NCBI GenBank assembly: GCA_903850425.1
Contig: CAINLR010000016.1
Coordinates: 1-55,018, forward strand
From: an uncultured Verrucomicrobia subdivision 3 bacterium
Lineage (GTDB): Bacteria > Verrucomicrobiota > Verrucomicrobiia > Limisphaerales > UBA11358
Direction of reading: 5' to 3'
DNA length: 55,018 nt
The position numbers were made by a program, and so were the translations under genes. Shown in pieces: positions 48,501 to 55,018 of the stretch (the first letter of the stretch is position 1; every line of letters starts with the position of its first letter). The notes beneath the pieces were generated by a model. The model did no database searches, had not been told where the DNA came from, and saw nothing but the letters and a program-made list of their open reading frames with translations.

Positions 48501-49453
48501 CCCGAGGTCGAACCTGCCAAGGAATACACGCCATTGAACGCGCTGCCGAGACTGCCGACATTTGTGGCTGCATACGGCACATAGGGCGGCAGAACGGGTT
48601 CGTTCAAGGGATAATACACCGCCGGGCTATCGGCGAGAATCTGCGCATTGTAGCCCGCCGCATTGGTTGTTGCCGCATCGTAATGGGCGGCAATTTTTGC
48701 GTCAGGGAGCACCGAGTTATAGATGGCCACATTGTCCAACTGGCCTGGGAAAAACAGCGACGGGGCCGTCTCCGGCGTGCCGGCGCCGATGCGTGTAGGC
48801 GAGTTCGTATTGGGAACATAAACAACCGTGCCGGTGGTGGTGCTGGTCTTCACACCGTTGACATAGATGCTGATGTTCGCTCCATCGTAAACCCCCACGA
48901 CGTGATACCAGGTGTTGGCTGCAATCGTCCCAACACCAGCGTCGGTGATGGTGGTTGAGCCGGCACCGTTGTAAACGCGGAACTGCCAGGTGGTGTTTCC
49001 GTTATTGGCGAAGAACAGGTAACCCCGTTGTGCGGTCGGGCCGCCAGCTACAGTGATGTAACGGGAGACGACGCCGGATTTGGCTCCGGCGCTGGCGTTG
49101 GTGAGGTTGGCCCAGAATTCCACGGTAAAGGGGCCGCTCGGATTCAGCGCGGTGTTATAAGGCGTTTCGGAGTATTGCAGGTTACCGCTGTAACTTGCGG
49201 CAGCATCGCCAGCGACAGCGCCGGGTGACTGGAGGCTCGGGACTCCGTAATAACTTCCGTTGAGCGCCGTGCCTGCCGTGCTGATGTTCGTCATCGGGTA
49301 GGTGGGAACGACTGGCTGGGTGGGTTCATTCAATCGCCAATAGCCAATGGGATTGAGGCTGCTCAGTGTGGTTGGGTAATCCGCACCACTGGCGGCGAAC
49401 GCGCCCAACGCGAGCGCGCAGGCCAGTCCGGTTTTTAGCATGGGTTTCAGCAT
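45596..49453 (-). CDS. Large secreted LamG- and Ig-domain protein
   Basis: 1,285 residues from ATG 49453 (a longer frame to 49501 starts with TTG and would hide the signal peptide LKTGLACALALGAFAASGA). Four LamG/concanavalin-like domains are visible, each opening with a YWRLNE or YYPLNE-type strand (SLNPIGYWRLNEPTQP; SPAVYYPLNEPVLP; GAYWQLDEKSGP; LVLHLKFDGNCLD) and closing with LDNVAIYN, LDEAAIFD, IDELALFD and IDDVGIWR. Three Ig-like domains (LTYQWRKGG, FQWKKNATN, MTYQWRHAG) lie between them. The C-terminal module is LELIWQQGTLQSSTNLIGGW and ends FYRVKF, like the other giant proteins here. It probably binds glycans or cells at the surface. No catalytic domain is seen. Confidence 0.88.
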   Translation of the reverse strand: MLKPMLKTGLACALALGAFAASGADYPTTLSSLNPIGYWRLNEPTQPVVPTYPMTNISTAGTALNGSYYGVPSLQSPGAVAGDAAASYSGNLQYSETPYNTALNPSGPFTVEFWANLTNASAGAKSGVVSRYITVAGGPTAQRGYLFFANNGNTTWQFRVYNGAGSTTITDAGVGTIAANTWYHVVGVYDGANISIYVNGVKTSTTTGTVVYVPNTNSPTRIGAGTPETAPSLFFPGQLDNVAIYNSVLPDAKIAAHYDAATTNAAGYNAQILADSPAVYYPLNEPVLPPYVPYAATNVGSLGSAFNGVYSLAGSTSGVAGPLRGQFAGFEAGNKAVGLNGLTGLVGIPALATLNSFNVTMTCWLKRSGSQVSFAGLVFQRDANASGLSYDGANQLSYTWNNAANTYNFNSHLLVPDGVWTFAAVVVTDTNAILYLGSTNGLQRATNNVAHTAHDFSDAPLNLGFDNGSRYHKGLLDEAAIFDQSLDGDTISNLFYSATPAIPLVTTTPAAPYYEGMTISLAVSGVGSVPLTYQWRKGGVNLSGKTASALVLTNVNTGSSGNYDVVATGGSLSVTSLVSSLTVVAGPPILVQNPAAATRYAGAAVSFSVGVQGSVPWSFQWKKNATNSIAGATNATYTIPAVLVADAGNYSVTVSNPLGSTNSAVAVLTVLPVNNYPAQVVYGGAGAYWQLDEKSGPTAFDYVGGNNCSIVGAVTNSVASVTPPTYAGYSATNTCFAFSGNSSDYLTTSNGLNFTNTSVTMAGWVMPYSGLLAVTSDVNFVGSVGSDFGLNAAGTDGKLRAHPLWGSDTGLTFGFDTWNYVVVIWTPSGETFYLDNGDGSGLHSSSVSGTIDPSVWKGSPFFIGRQASRTDRGWPGQIDELALFDRALTFAEVTNLYLTAVSGPVAPSIITQPASQTVLVGQPVSFTVGAIGALPMTYQWRHAGTNIPGATAKTLSVSSTYYTDAGSYQAVAGNGIGSPVTSDSATLTVEAPATFANLTNDLVLHLKFDGNCLDSSGHTNDGTANDLTPGVSYVPGKIGGNGILVGTNGYVSVLASPDLAFGPDDSFSVAFWVKCGPGNNDIPMIGNAVNSTYQPGWVFSEDKDKIEWTLTSYTGGGANFVADPVAGSPVITDNVWHSIVATFDRVLNTAVTYVDGVPVDSRSIAGLGNLDNGQNIVLGNDPTGGYIWDPVTYQIDDVGIWRRALTPGQATGIYAAGQAGRSFDVVGPGSLTQKKSGGNLELIWQQGTLQSSTNLIGGWVNVPGAVAPYTVVAPTNPAVFYRVKF

Positions 49454-49575
49454 ATGGATTTTCTTTGTTTCGTGGTTATTGATGAATCGCACCGTGCTCA
49501 AGGTTGTTGAAAACGCTTGGTGAACGACGATGATTGTGTTGTTGGCTTGGTTGGTTGGATTACTAAGGTCACGGT

Positions 49576-49605
49576 CCTATACAACTATTTATTATCAATC
49601 GCCAA
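49576..49605 (-). promoter_or_regulatory. Predicted promoter of the LamG/Ig protein gene
   Basis: On the minus strand TTGGCG (49600-49605), an 18-base spacer, and TATAGG (49576-49581). This implies a leader of roughly 110 bases before ATG 49453, in contrast to the leaderless pattern at other genes here. Confidence 0.4.
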
Positions 49606-49738
49606 AAATAGTGTCCATACCACATTCGGGGGAGGAATGTTGGATTTGCAGCTCGCTGCGGCCAGTTTCTATCGCGCGGACCGGGCCAGCGAACCGGCCC
49701 TTTCTTAGCCCGCGCTTGACGCGGCGGGGCGGCGAGCT

Positions 49739-50893
49739 ATGCTCGCGCCCAGCGTGACGCCCAAACCGAAATCCAGTTATTCGCCGGCCACCGCGGCCCG
49801 GCGCCTCATTTCGGAACTGGCCACCCGGCGGCATCGTTTCGGCGGCAAAGTGGCGCCACCGACCGGAAAATTATCCTGTGGCCTGTTCGGTGCCGGCCAG
49901 TTTTTTCATTACGCTTATCTGCCCGCCCTCAACCGCAGCCGCTCGCCGTTGGTCGTCGCTGGTTTGCTCGCCCGCGAGGCCAACAAATTCCATGAGGTCC
50001 AACGCGGCCTGCGCTACACGACCCAGCATTTTCCGGAGGCCGATCCATTGCTCGCCGCCGGGATTCAATCCGCCCTGATCCTGCTGCCCAATCACCTCCA
50101 TTGCCAATTCGTGCGGCTCGCCCTCGAACGCGGCCTGAACGTGTTCTGCGAAAAACCGCTCGCCAAAAACGTGGCGGATGGCCTGGCGTTGAAGGCCATT
50201 GCCGAAAAATCCGGCCGCGTGCTCATGGTGGATTTCAACCAGCGTTATGCGGATCGCAATCGCGTGCTGAACCAGGTCATTCACGAAGAACGCATCGGCA
50301 AAATCATCTCCGCCCACGCGTTTCACAATCAGGATTTGGCCTCGCGGCTGAAATCGTTTGCGCCGCTGCACCGCGACCTCACCGGCGGCGGCGTGCTGCA
50401 TAATGCCGGCGTGCATTTCGTGAATTTATTCCTGCACTGGTTCGGCGCGGTGGACCGCGTCCACGCCGTGTTTGAAAACCGCGCGCTGCCGGCGGCCTGC
50501 GGCGAGGACACAGCGCACTGCCAGTTTTGGTTTCGCAACGGCGTGACCGCCACGCTCGACGCTTCGCTCGCCAACGCGGTGGACAGCTCCTACGAGCGCG
50601 TGCAGTTCATCGGCACCGACGGCGAAATCGCGAGCGATCTGAAGCGCAGCGAGATCGTCGGCGAGGATCGGCGAAAGCAACAGTTGAAAATCCGCTGCAA
50701 ACGGGAGATAATCAGCGACACGGTTTTCAATGCCTTGGCACATTTTGCGCACTGCGTGGAAAACCAATCGAGGCCGGAGACCGATGTGGATGATTCCATT
50801 AAAACCATGAAAGTGATCGAAGCCCTCACGCTGTCCGCCGCGCGCGGCGCGGATGTCCATTTGGACGAAATCGAAAGGAAGTATGTCGGCTGA
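49739..50893 (+). CDS. Gfo/Idh/MocA-family NAD(P)-dependent oxidoreductase
   Basis: 384 residues. A 45-residue N-terminal extension precedes the Rossmann domain, which begins CGLFGAGQFFHYAYLPAL (GxGxxx type; residues about 47-64). The family motif CEKPLAKNVADGL (about 136-148) carries the catalytic Lys. The substrate domain has FNQRYADRNRVLN and GGGVLHNAGVHFVNLFLHWFG; the usual Asp of the GGGxLxDxGxH segment is Asn here (HNAGVH). Such enzymes oxidise or reduce sugars, inositols or amino sugars with NAD(P). The gene overlaps the radical SAM gene by 11 bases, so the two are translationally coupled. The substrate is unknown; a two-step modification of a sugar or glycan precursor is plausible. 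Confidence 0.88.
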   Translation: MLAPSVTPKPKSSYSPATAARRLISELATRRHRFGGKVAPPTGKLSCGLFGAGQFFHYAYLPALNRSRSPLVVAGLLAREANKFHEVQRGLRYTTQHFPEADPLLAAGIQSALILLPNHLHCQFVRLALERGLNVFCEKPLAKNVADGLALKAIAEKSGRVLMVDFNQRYADRNRVLNQVIHEERIGKIISAHAFHNQDLASRLKSFAPLHRDLTGGGVLHNAGVHFVNLFLHWFGAVDRVHAVFENRALPAACGEDTAHCQFWFRNGVTATLDASLANAVDSSYERVQFIGTDGEIASDLKRSEIVGEDRRKQQLKIRCKREIISDTVFNALAHFAHCVENQSRPETDVDDSIKTMKVIEALTLSAARGADVHLDEIERKYVG

Positions 50894-51899
50894 AGCCCCG
50901 CTTTCCAAGATCATGGACATCTCGCTGACCCGCTCGTGCAACTACGACTGCTCGTATTGCAACCAGCGGCAGGATCTCGACAAACCGATGTTCGACATGA
51001 GCGAATCCAAGCGCAAAATCATGTCCAACAAACGGCGCACGGGCAAAGAGTGGATTGACGGACTGAACAACTTCCCGTTCAAGGGCGACTACGACAAGCT
51101 CATCTTCTCCGGCGGCGAACCCAGTCTGCACGCGGATTTCTTCGCCATCGTCAGCCAGGTCAAAGGCTGGCGCGTAAAGATGATCGTGACGAATCTCAGC
51201 TTCGACGTGGACAAGCTGATCGCCGCCTGCCGCGCCGAGAGGACGCGGGTCATCGTGCAGCCTTCATTTCACTTTGAATACGCCGAGTTCAAGGAGTTCA
51301 CCGGCAAGATGGACAAATTGCGCCACGCCGGACTTTTGAGCAATTTCATTCCCGCCTCCATTGTCCACCTGCCCGACCGCGAAGATGGCGAGACCTTTCG
51401 CGAGCAGTTCCGCCAGCGCGGCTACAACGTCTCGCTCTATCGCTTCGAAGGTTACTACAAAGGCAAGTTCTCCTATGCCCCGCTCGAAGGTTTTGGCGGC
51501 GTCCAGGAGACCAAGGAAGTCTTGTATTCCAGTTGCGTGCAGCCGGTGAAGCCCAATGGCGACATCGTCTATTGCACCACCGATACCTACTCCGAGAACT
51601 ATATCGCCTACGGCAATATCTGCGACCAGAAATATGTGTCCATCCCCAACGAGATCACCGTGCAGAACTACGGCCACCGCCACATCTCGGCGGCGTCGTG
51701 GACCCGCGCGCGGAATCCCGCCACCGGCGAACGCATCTGGCAGGGGAAAAATTTCCGGCACCGCACGCCGGGCAACCAGCTCCGCACGTTCCTCGAAATC
51801 AAGAACTATTCCTGGCTCGCCTCGGCGAAACATTTCGTCAACAAAGTGCAAAACCGGGTGAAGCAGAACACCGCCGAGAGCCAGACCAACCTGGATTGA
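50883..51899 (+). CDS. Radical SAM protein, coupled to the Gfo/Idh/MocA gene
   Basis: 338 residues from ATG 50883, preceded by a good ribosome-binding sequence (AAAGGAAGT) and overlapping the upstream stop by 11 bases. The radical SAM cluster site is SLTRSCNYDCSYCNQR (Cx3Cx2C, near residue 19), followed by the SAM-binding LIFSGGEPSLHADFF (near 75). Beyond the barrel, SSCVQPVKPNGDIVYC and YGNICDQKYV carry three Cys that could hold an auxiliary iron-sulfur cluster of the SPASM/twitch type. It would make a 5'-deoxyadenosyl radical to modify an unknown substrate. The pairing with an NAD(P)-dependent oxidoreductase suggests a two-step carbohydrate or peptide modification. No peptide precursor gene was found next to it. 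Confidence 0.9.
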   Translation: MSAEAPLSKIMDISLTRSCNYDCSYCNQRQDLDKPMFDMSESKRKIMSNKRRTGKEWIDGLNNFPFKGDYDKLIFSGGEPSLHADFFAIVSQVKGWRVKMIVTNLSFDVDKLIAACRAERTRVIVQPSFHFEYAEFKEFTGKMDKLRHAGLLSNFIPASIVHLPDREDGETFREQFRQRGYNVSLYRFEGYYKGKFSYAPLEGFGGVQETKEVLYSSCVQPVKPNGDIVYCTTDTYSENYIAYGNICDQKYVSIPNEITVQNYGHRHISAASWTRARNPATGERIWQGKNFRHRTPGNQLRTFLEIKNYSWLASAKHFVNKVQNRVKQNTAESQTNLD

Positions 51900-52779
51900 C
51901 GGGACCGTTGGAGGCATTGGAAACATTTAACAGCGCTCGGCGTGGGAGCGTGCTACAGCCGGTCTGCGACACCGCCGAGGGACACCGCCGGAGTTCAACG
52001 CCAAGGCGCAACGGATTTTTTTATTACGAAACCAGGAAACCTGGAATCATCGAAAAAAATCACTCTAAATTCCGCAGATGGAATGGCCGCGAAAAAGCGC
52101 AAAAGGCGCAAAACAAAGTTTCTTAGCCGGTCCGGCGGCACGCGTTCCATTCACCTGCCGGGTGAAGGCATTGCCTGCCACCCAAGCGTGAAAGCTATCA
52201 GCTTTTATGTGCCTTTTGTGGCAACTTGACTGCGGCTTTAGGTTCATGGTGTCCGGGCTTCCTTATGGAATTGTTTTTGGTCGCGCCTTGGCAGTGCTAT
52301 CCCCAAACATCGTCCCTTTCTGCGAAGATTTTGGAGCGCGGACAGCCTTGTCCGCGGGTTGTTCGTGTGTGGGTCGGGACTCGCGGACAAGGCTGTCCGC
52401 GCTCCTTTGGTTGCGGCTCCGCCACGCTGCGTCTTTGCTTCCTTGCGTTACATGTTTCTTGCCTGGTGGCCGACCGCAACGTCTGGCGGCTGCAAAGACT
52501 GGCCGGACGCAAGGACCGGGGCAAAAGGCCAGCGGCCAACGCCAGGCCGGGCCGGGGCCGGATTGGTAGCCCGTCGGAACAGGGGCGGGCGCATACAAGA
52601 TCCTCAAGGATGCATGAACTGGGAGTGCTTCATGTCTGTTGAATCTAACTTATAAGTGCGGATAGACCGGTTTCACGGCCTAATACCATTTCCCAATGAT
52701 AGCCGGCACATTACTGGCAGGGCCGAGTCACGGATTTTGTTTGGGATGGGCGCGTGGAGAATTGCATAGGCGCTTTCGT
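51900..52779. other. 880-base intergenic region carrying degenerate repeats
   Basis: No protein-coding gene is supported. The first 230 bases contain a low-complexity stretch rich in CGCAAAAGGCGCAAAA-type repeats around 52090-52115, and the middle carries the palindromic element at 52333-52405. The frames there translate into repeated Pro/Arg/Cys-rich peptides typical of palindromes, not proteins. The right end (52666-52779) precedes the minus-strand pseudopilin stop and shows no clear terminator. Confidence 0.55.
52333..52405. repeat. Nested palindromic repeat, family 2
   Basis: A 24-base left arm (52333-52356) is a perfect reverse complement of the right arm (52382-52405), separated by 25 bases. 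Each arm contains its own hairpin, GCGGACA/TGTCCGC around GCCT. The architecture equals family 1 (arm that is itself a hairpin), but the sequence is different. It would form a cruciform with two side arms. Confidence 0.88.
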
Positions 52780-53574
52780 TCATGGAGCCGTTGGCAGTGC
52801 CGACTGCAAGCGGTGCAAGTCTTCCATATCCGTCGCGTTCACGGCCGTCTGACCATTCCCTTGAATGCCGTTTGGATATTTCCAGCGCCAATGTTCGCAA
52901 TGTCCGTCGGCGAAGGAAAGATTGGCCCCCTGATTATGGCGATGCGCCGGTCCATTCTGCCAGAAATCCGCCGGCTCGGGGTAGAGTAGGAAGACGCCAT
53001 CCTCGATCGTCGCTTCGTTCTCATCCACAGAAACAAAGATGCCCGCGGGATTGGGGAATAACTGCGAGGTCTGGGTGACGATGCCGGGCAAATAGCCGCC
53101 GTAGATGCGCACGTCCAAGCCGCCGTTCAAATACGAATCCATGGAATAGCTCCGCGTGCGCGCCGTGCTTGTGCCAACGACGGTCGAGCGATCTGCCGGA
53201 CAATGATAGACTCTTGGATTCGGCGTATAGGAAAAGATGGAACCCATCCGAATGAAGGACTCATCCGCGCTGGCCTGGGTATTGCCGACCACCCAGGAAT
53301 TCGTCGTGCTAACACAGCCCAAAACGCCCACGCCCGTCATCTTGCTTTCCGGCATGGTATTGTCGTGATCATTGGCATAAATGATCCACGCCAGTTGCAG
53401 TTGACGCACGTTGCTCAGACAGGCGACTTCCAGCCCTTTGGCTTTGGCCCGCGCCAGGGCGGGCAGCAGCAACGCAGCGAGGATGCCAATAATGGCGATG
53501 ACCACCAGCAGTTCAATCAAAGTAAATGCAGGCTGGCGGAAACGGTGCTTCGGGCGTTTGTGCGCTGTCATCAT
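52780..53574 (-). CDS. Pseudopilin-like protein with prepilin N-terminus and H-X9-DG motif
   Basis: 264 residues from ATG 53574 (a second ATG follows at once; the TTG at 53589 is rejected). The leader [16 protein letters not shown] precedes [20 protein letters not shown], the prepilin cleavage and methylation segment with Glu at +5. A globular part with the conserved HCPADRST and [12 protein letters not shown] follows, then the H-X9-DG motif [19 protein letters not shown]. The domain order is the same as in the proteins at 26179 and 39647, but the sequences are diverged, so this is a paralogue rather than a recent copy. A role in export or as secreted filament-like subunits is proposed only by analogy. 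Confidence 0.88.
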   Translation of the reverse strand: MMTAHKRPKHRFRQPAFTLIELLVVIAIIGILAALLLPALARAKAKGLEVACLSNVRQLQLAWIIYANDHDNTMPESKMTGVGVLGCVSTTNSWVVGNTQASADESFIRMGSIFSYTPNPRVYHCPADRSTVVGTSTARTRSYSMDSYLNGGLDVRIYGGYLPGIVTQTSQLFPNPAGIFVSVDENEATIEDGVFLLYPEPADFWQNGPAHRHNQGANLSFADGHCEHWRWKYPNGIQGNGQTAVNATDMEDLHRLQSALPTAP

Positions 53575-53721
53575 GATCAGGCTTCTCAAATGATAGACAA
53601 TACAAAGTGCCTTTTCGCATGAGGTTTTTGAAATTTATTAAAAGACCATCGGAAAAGCTCCAACGGTTTCTGGCCGGCCCGAAGATCCTTCGCCAGCGCT
53701 TTCAACACCAGCCGGCCGGCC

Positions 53722-54765
53722 TCAATGTTTCCCCGTCAGCCGTTCCACCAGAAAATCCTCGAAGGCACCGAGGTCTTTCCATTTCGCGGCCACGTTCACC
53801 TGTTTTCCTTGTGGGTCCAAAACGGTGAAGCCGTCATCGGTGACGCGAAGACTTACTTTCTCCATCACGCATAGCTCTGGCCGGATGGCGAGATAGACGG
53901 CCACGGGATCGAATAGAGTGCTGCTATGTTGGTCGGCCAGGTCCGGCGCCACGGTTGGTTCCTTGGTGAGCCAAATACGGTAGTTGGCGATCAGGTCGGT
54001 GATGGTGCGGTCGGTCGAGTCGCGGACTTGTTTGTATTTTTCGCCGGTCAACGTCACGAGGCCGCAAGTGTCGAGCGGCGTGATGGTGATGTCCCATGGC
54101 GCGGCGAAAACCTGCTGCAACGCTTTGGGATCGGCCTTCACGTTCCACTCGGCGCAAGGCTCCTTGGCACCACCGTAACCCACGCGCACGCTGCCCTGCA
54201 TGCCCACGAACCGCGCGTGCTGGGCGATGCGCGGCTCACGTTTCAGCGCCTCGGCGATGTTCGGCACGGGGCCGATGCAGATCAACGTCACGCGCTGCGT
54301 CGAGTTCATCACGGTGTCAATAATGGCCTGCACGCCGTTGGTCTGGATTTTGCCCGGATAAGACTTGAGTTCGTAGTCCTTCACCCACGCAGCCTGCCGG
54401 CCCTCGCCCTGCGGCGCAATGTCCAGGCCAACGCCCACGGGCACGTCGCTGCGGCCGGAACGTTCGAGCAGCTTCGCGAGCAAACATGCACGGTATTGGG
54501 ACTCGCCGTAATCGCCCACCACGAGCTTCAGGTCCAACTCCGGGGACTTGAGCAGCAGCGCGAGCGCCCAAGTATCGTCAATGTCGTCGCCGATGTCCGT
54601 GTCAAGGATGACCGGGATGGAAGTGACTTTAGGGGTCGTGGTTTGGGCAGCGCGCGCGGACGCGGTGGTAAACGTCAAGCCCAGCCAGAACAGCGTGAGG
54701 CAGATGGCGAGCCAATGCCGTGACGAATGCGCAGCGGCAGGGTTTGCGAATGAGGGAAGCGTCAT
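53722..54765 (-). CDS. Secreted inosine-uridine-preferring nucleoside hydrolase family protein
   Basis: 347 residues from ATG 54765. The N-terminus has a membrane/export segment (residues about 19-40, LAICLTLFWLGLTFTTASARA). The nucleoside-hydrolase calcium site is plain: VILDTDIGDDIDDTWALAL (DTDxGxDxDD, about residues 52-70), then TLICIGPVPNIAEAL (family TxLAxGPLTN variant, about 160-174) and the C-terminal DPVAVYLAIRPEL, where the Asp of HDP-type motifs is kept (FDPVAV). It hydrolyses ribonucleosides to base and ribose, here probably in the periplasm for nucleoside scavenging. The canonical His before the last Asp is Phe, so specificity or activity may differ. No nucleoside transporter is adjacent. 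Confidence 0.88.
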   Translation of the reverse strand: MTLPSFANPAAAHSSRHWLAICLTLFWLGLTFTTASARAAQTTTPKVTSIPVILDTDIGDDIDDTWALALLLKSPELDLKLVVGDYGESQYRACLLAKLLERSGRSDVPVGVGLDIAPQGEGRQAAWVKDYELKSYPGKIQTNGVQAIIDTVMNSTQRVTLICIGPVPNIAEALKREPRIAQHARFVGMQGSVRVGYGGAKEPCAEWNVKADPKALQQVFAAPWDITITPLDTCGLVTLTGEKYKQVRDSTDRTITDLIANYRIWLTKEPTVAPDLADQHSSTLFDPVAVYLAIRPELCVMEKVSLRVTDDGFTVLDPQGKQVNVAAKWKDLGAFEDFLVERLTGKH

Positions 54766-54924
54766 ACGCGGGAGCTTCGCAGAAGTAAAAGCGGTGTCAA
54801 CGCGACACGCGGGACGCGAGAGTTTGAAAATCTGATCGCGCCGCTAAAAAAAATATGAGAAAGAGAAATCCGTGTTTATTCCAATTTGCTTTCAAGATGA
54901 TTGTAATTGTGTCATGGTTTAGGG

Positions 54925-55018
54925 ATGGCAAGACCAATTCGCATTGATGTAAAACTTGTGGCCAAAGCGAAGCGCACGGTGAAGACGACGCGCGACCTGG
55001 ATGACTTTCGCGCGGCAC
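54925..55018 (+). CDS. Start of an HTH/IS630-like protein, cut by the window edge
   Basis: Thirty-one codons from ATG 54925 (MARPIRIDVK, then LVAKAKRTVK, TTRDLDDFRAA) run off the window. The RP-(I/L)-x-(I/L)-x(4)-L opening followed by a helix with TTRDLDDFR resembles the first helix of IS630-type transposase or similar helix-turn-helix proteins. The sequence is too short to be sure. An AGGG lies immediately before the ATG. If the identity is right, both ends of the window abut transposase genes. Confidence 0.35.
   Translation, partial: MARPIRIDVKLVAKAKRTVKTTRDLDDFRAA

Noticed and set aside
45596..49453. PEP-CTERM or LPXTG anchor on the giant proteins
   Set aside because: The C-termini have neither the motif nor a terminal membrane helix with basic tail.
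52207..52655. Several overlapping frames in both strands
   Set aside because: They are translations of the family 2 palindrome (repeated GQPCPRV-like peptides).

Overview
The window reads as a high-GC, Verrucomicrobia-type (Pedosphaera/Limisphaerales-like) chromosome or contig. This is inferred from gene content, with no 16S or marker phylogeny. The indicators are three H-X9-DG pseudopilin-like proteins, very long secreted Ig/LamG/autotransporter-strand proteins that share a C-terminal module ending in FYR, XylR-type regulators, abundant carbohydrate-active enzymes, and intergenic nested palindromes. The first 78 and last 94 bases are starts of helix-turn-helix reading frames resembling IS630-type transposase N-termini. 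The window may therefore be one contig broken at insertion sequences.

Layout. 0.1-6.3 kb: a secreted DUF1566 protein and a 1,539-residue secreted multidomain pectinesterase. 6.5-9.7 kb: a geranylgeranyl-reductase-family flavoprotein, a CvfB-like S1 protein and TrmO. 9.7-10.4 kb: no secure gene, but a decayed frame and a candidate structured RNA ending in a clear plus-strand terminator. 10.4-19.5 kb: a divergent polysaccharide-degradation locus. The minus arm is GH29 fucosidase, then heparinase II/III-family lyase, then sugar epimerase. The plus arm is an alginate-lyase-family lyase, a GH27 alpha-galactosidase and a XylR/AraC-type regulator. 19.7-27.0 kb: a 2,106-residue autotransporter-strand-repeat protein and a pseudopilin-like protein. 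27.1-29.6 kb: Rex and an M3 oligopeptidase. 29.9-38.4 kb: a small membrane or secreted protein, an NtrC-like regulator with an altered sigma-54 loop, a PuuD-type hydrolase, an SDR, the lepA-lepB pair and two small proteins. 38.7-43.6 kb: a secreted epimerase-like protein, a PQQ/cytochrome c dehydrogenase translationally coupled to a pseudopilin, and PhzF. 43.9-45.2 kb: ECF sigma factor, zinc anti-sigma factor and periplasmic rhodanese. 45.6-49.5 kb: a LamG/Ig surface protein. 49.7-51.9 kb: an overlapping Gfo/Idh/MocA plus radical SAM pair. 52.8-54.8 kb: a pseudopilin-like protein and a secreted nucleoside hydrolase.

How it fits together. The theme is extracellular breakdown of uronic-acid-, fucose- and galactose-containing polymers by exported enzymes. 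Large adhesive or surface proteins and periplasmic oxidation (PQQ/heme c) go with it, under local control by XylR-like, ECF and NtrC-like regulators. No TonB/SusCD pair, CRISPR array, tRNA or rRNA was seen. Several operon-leading genes have a predicted -10 box only 6-16 bases before the start codon, suggesting leaderless or near-leaderless transcripts. Most lack a Shine-Dalgarno sequence.
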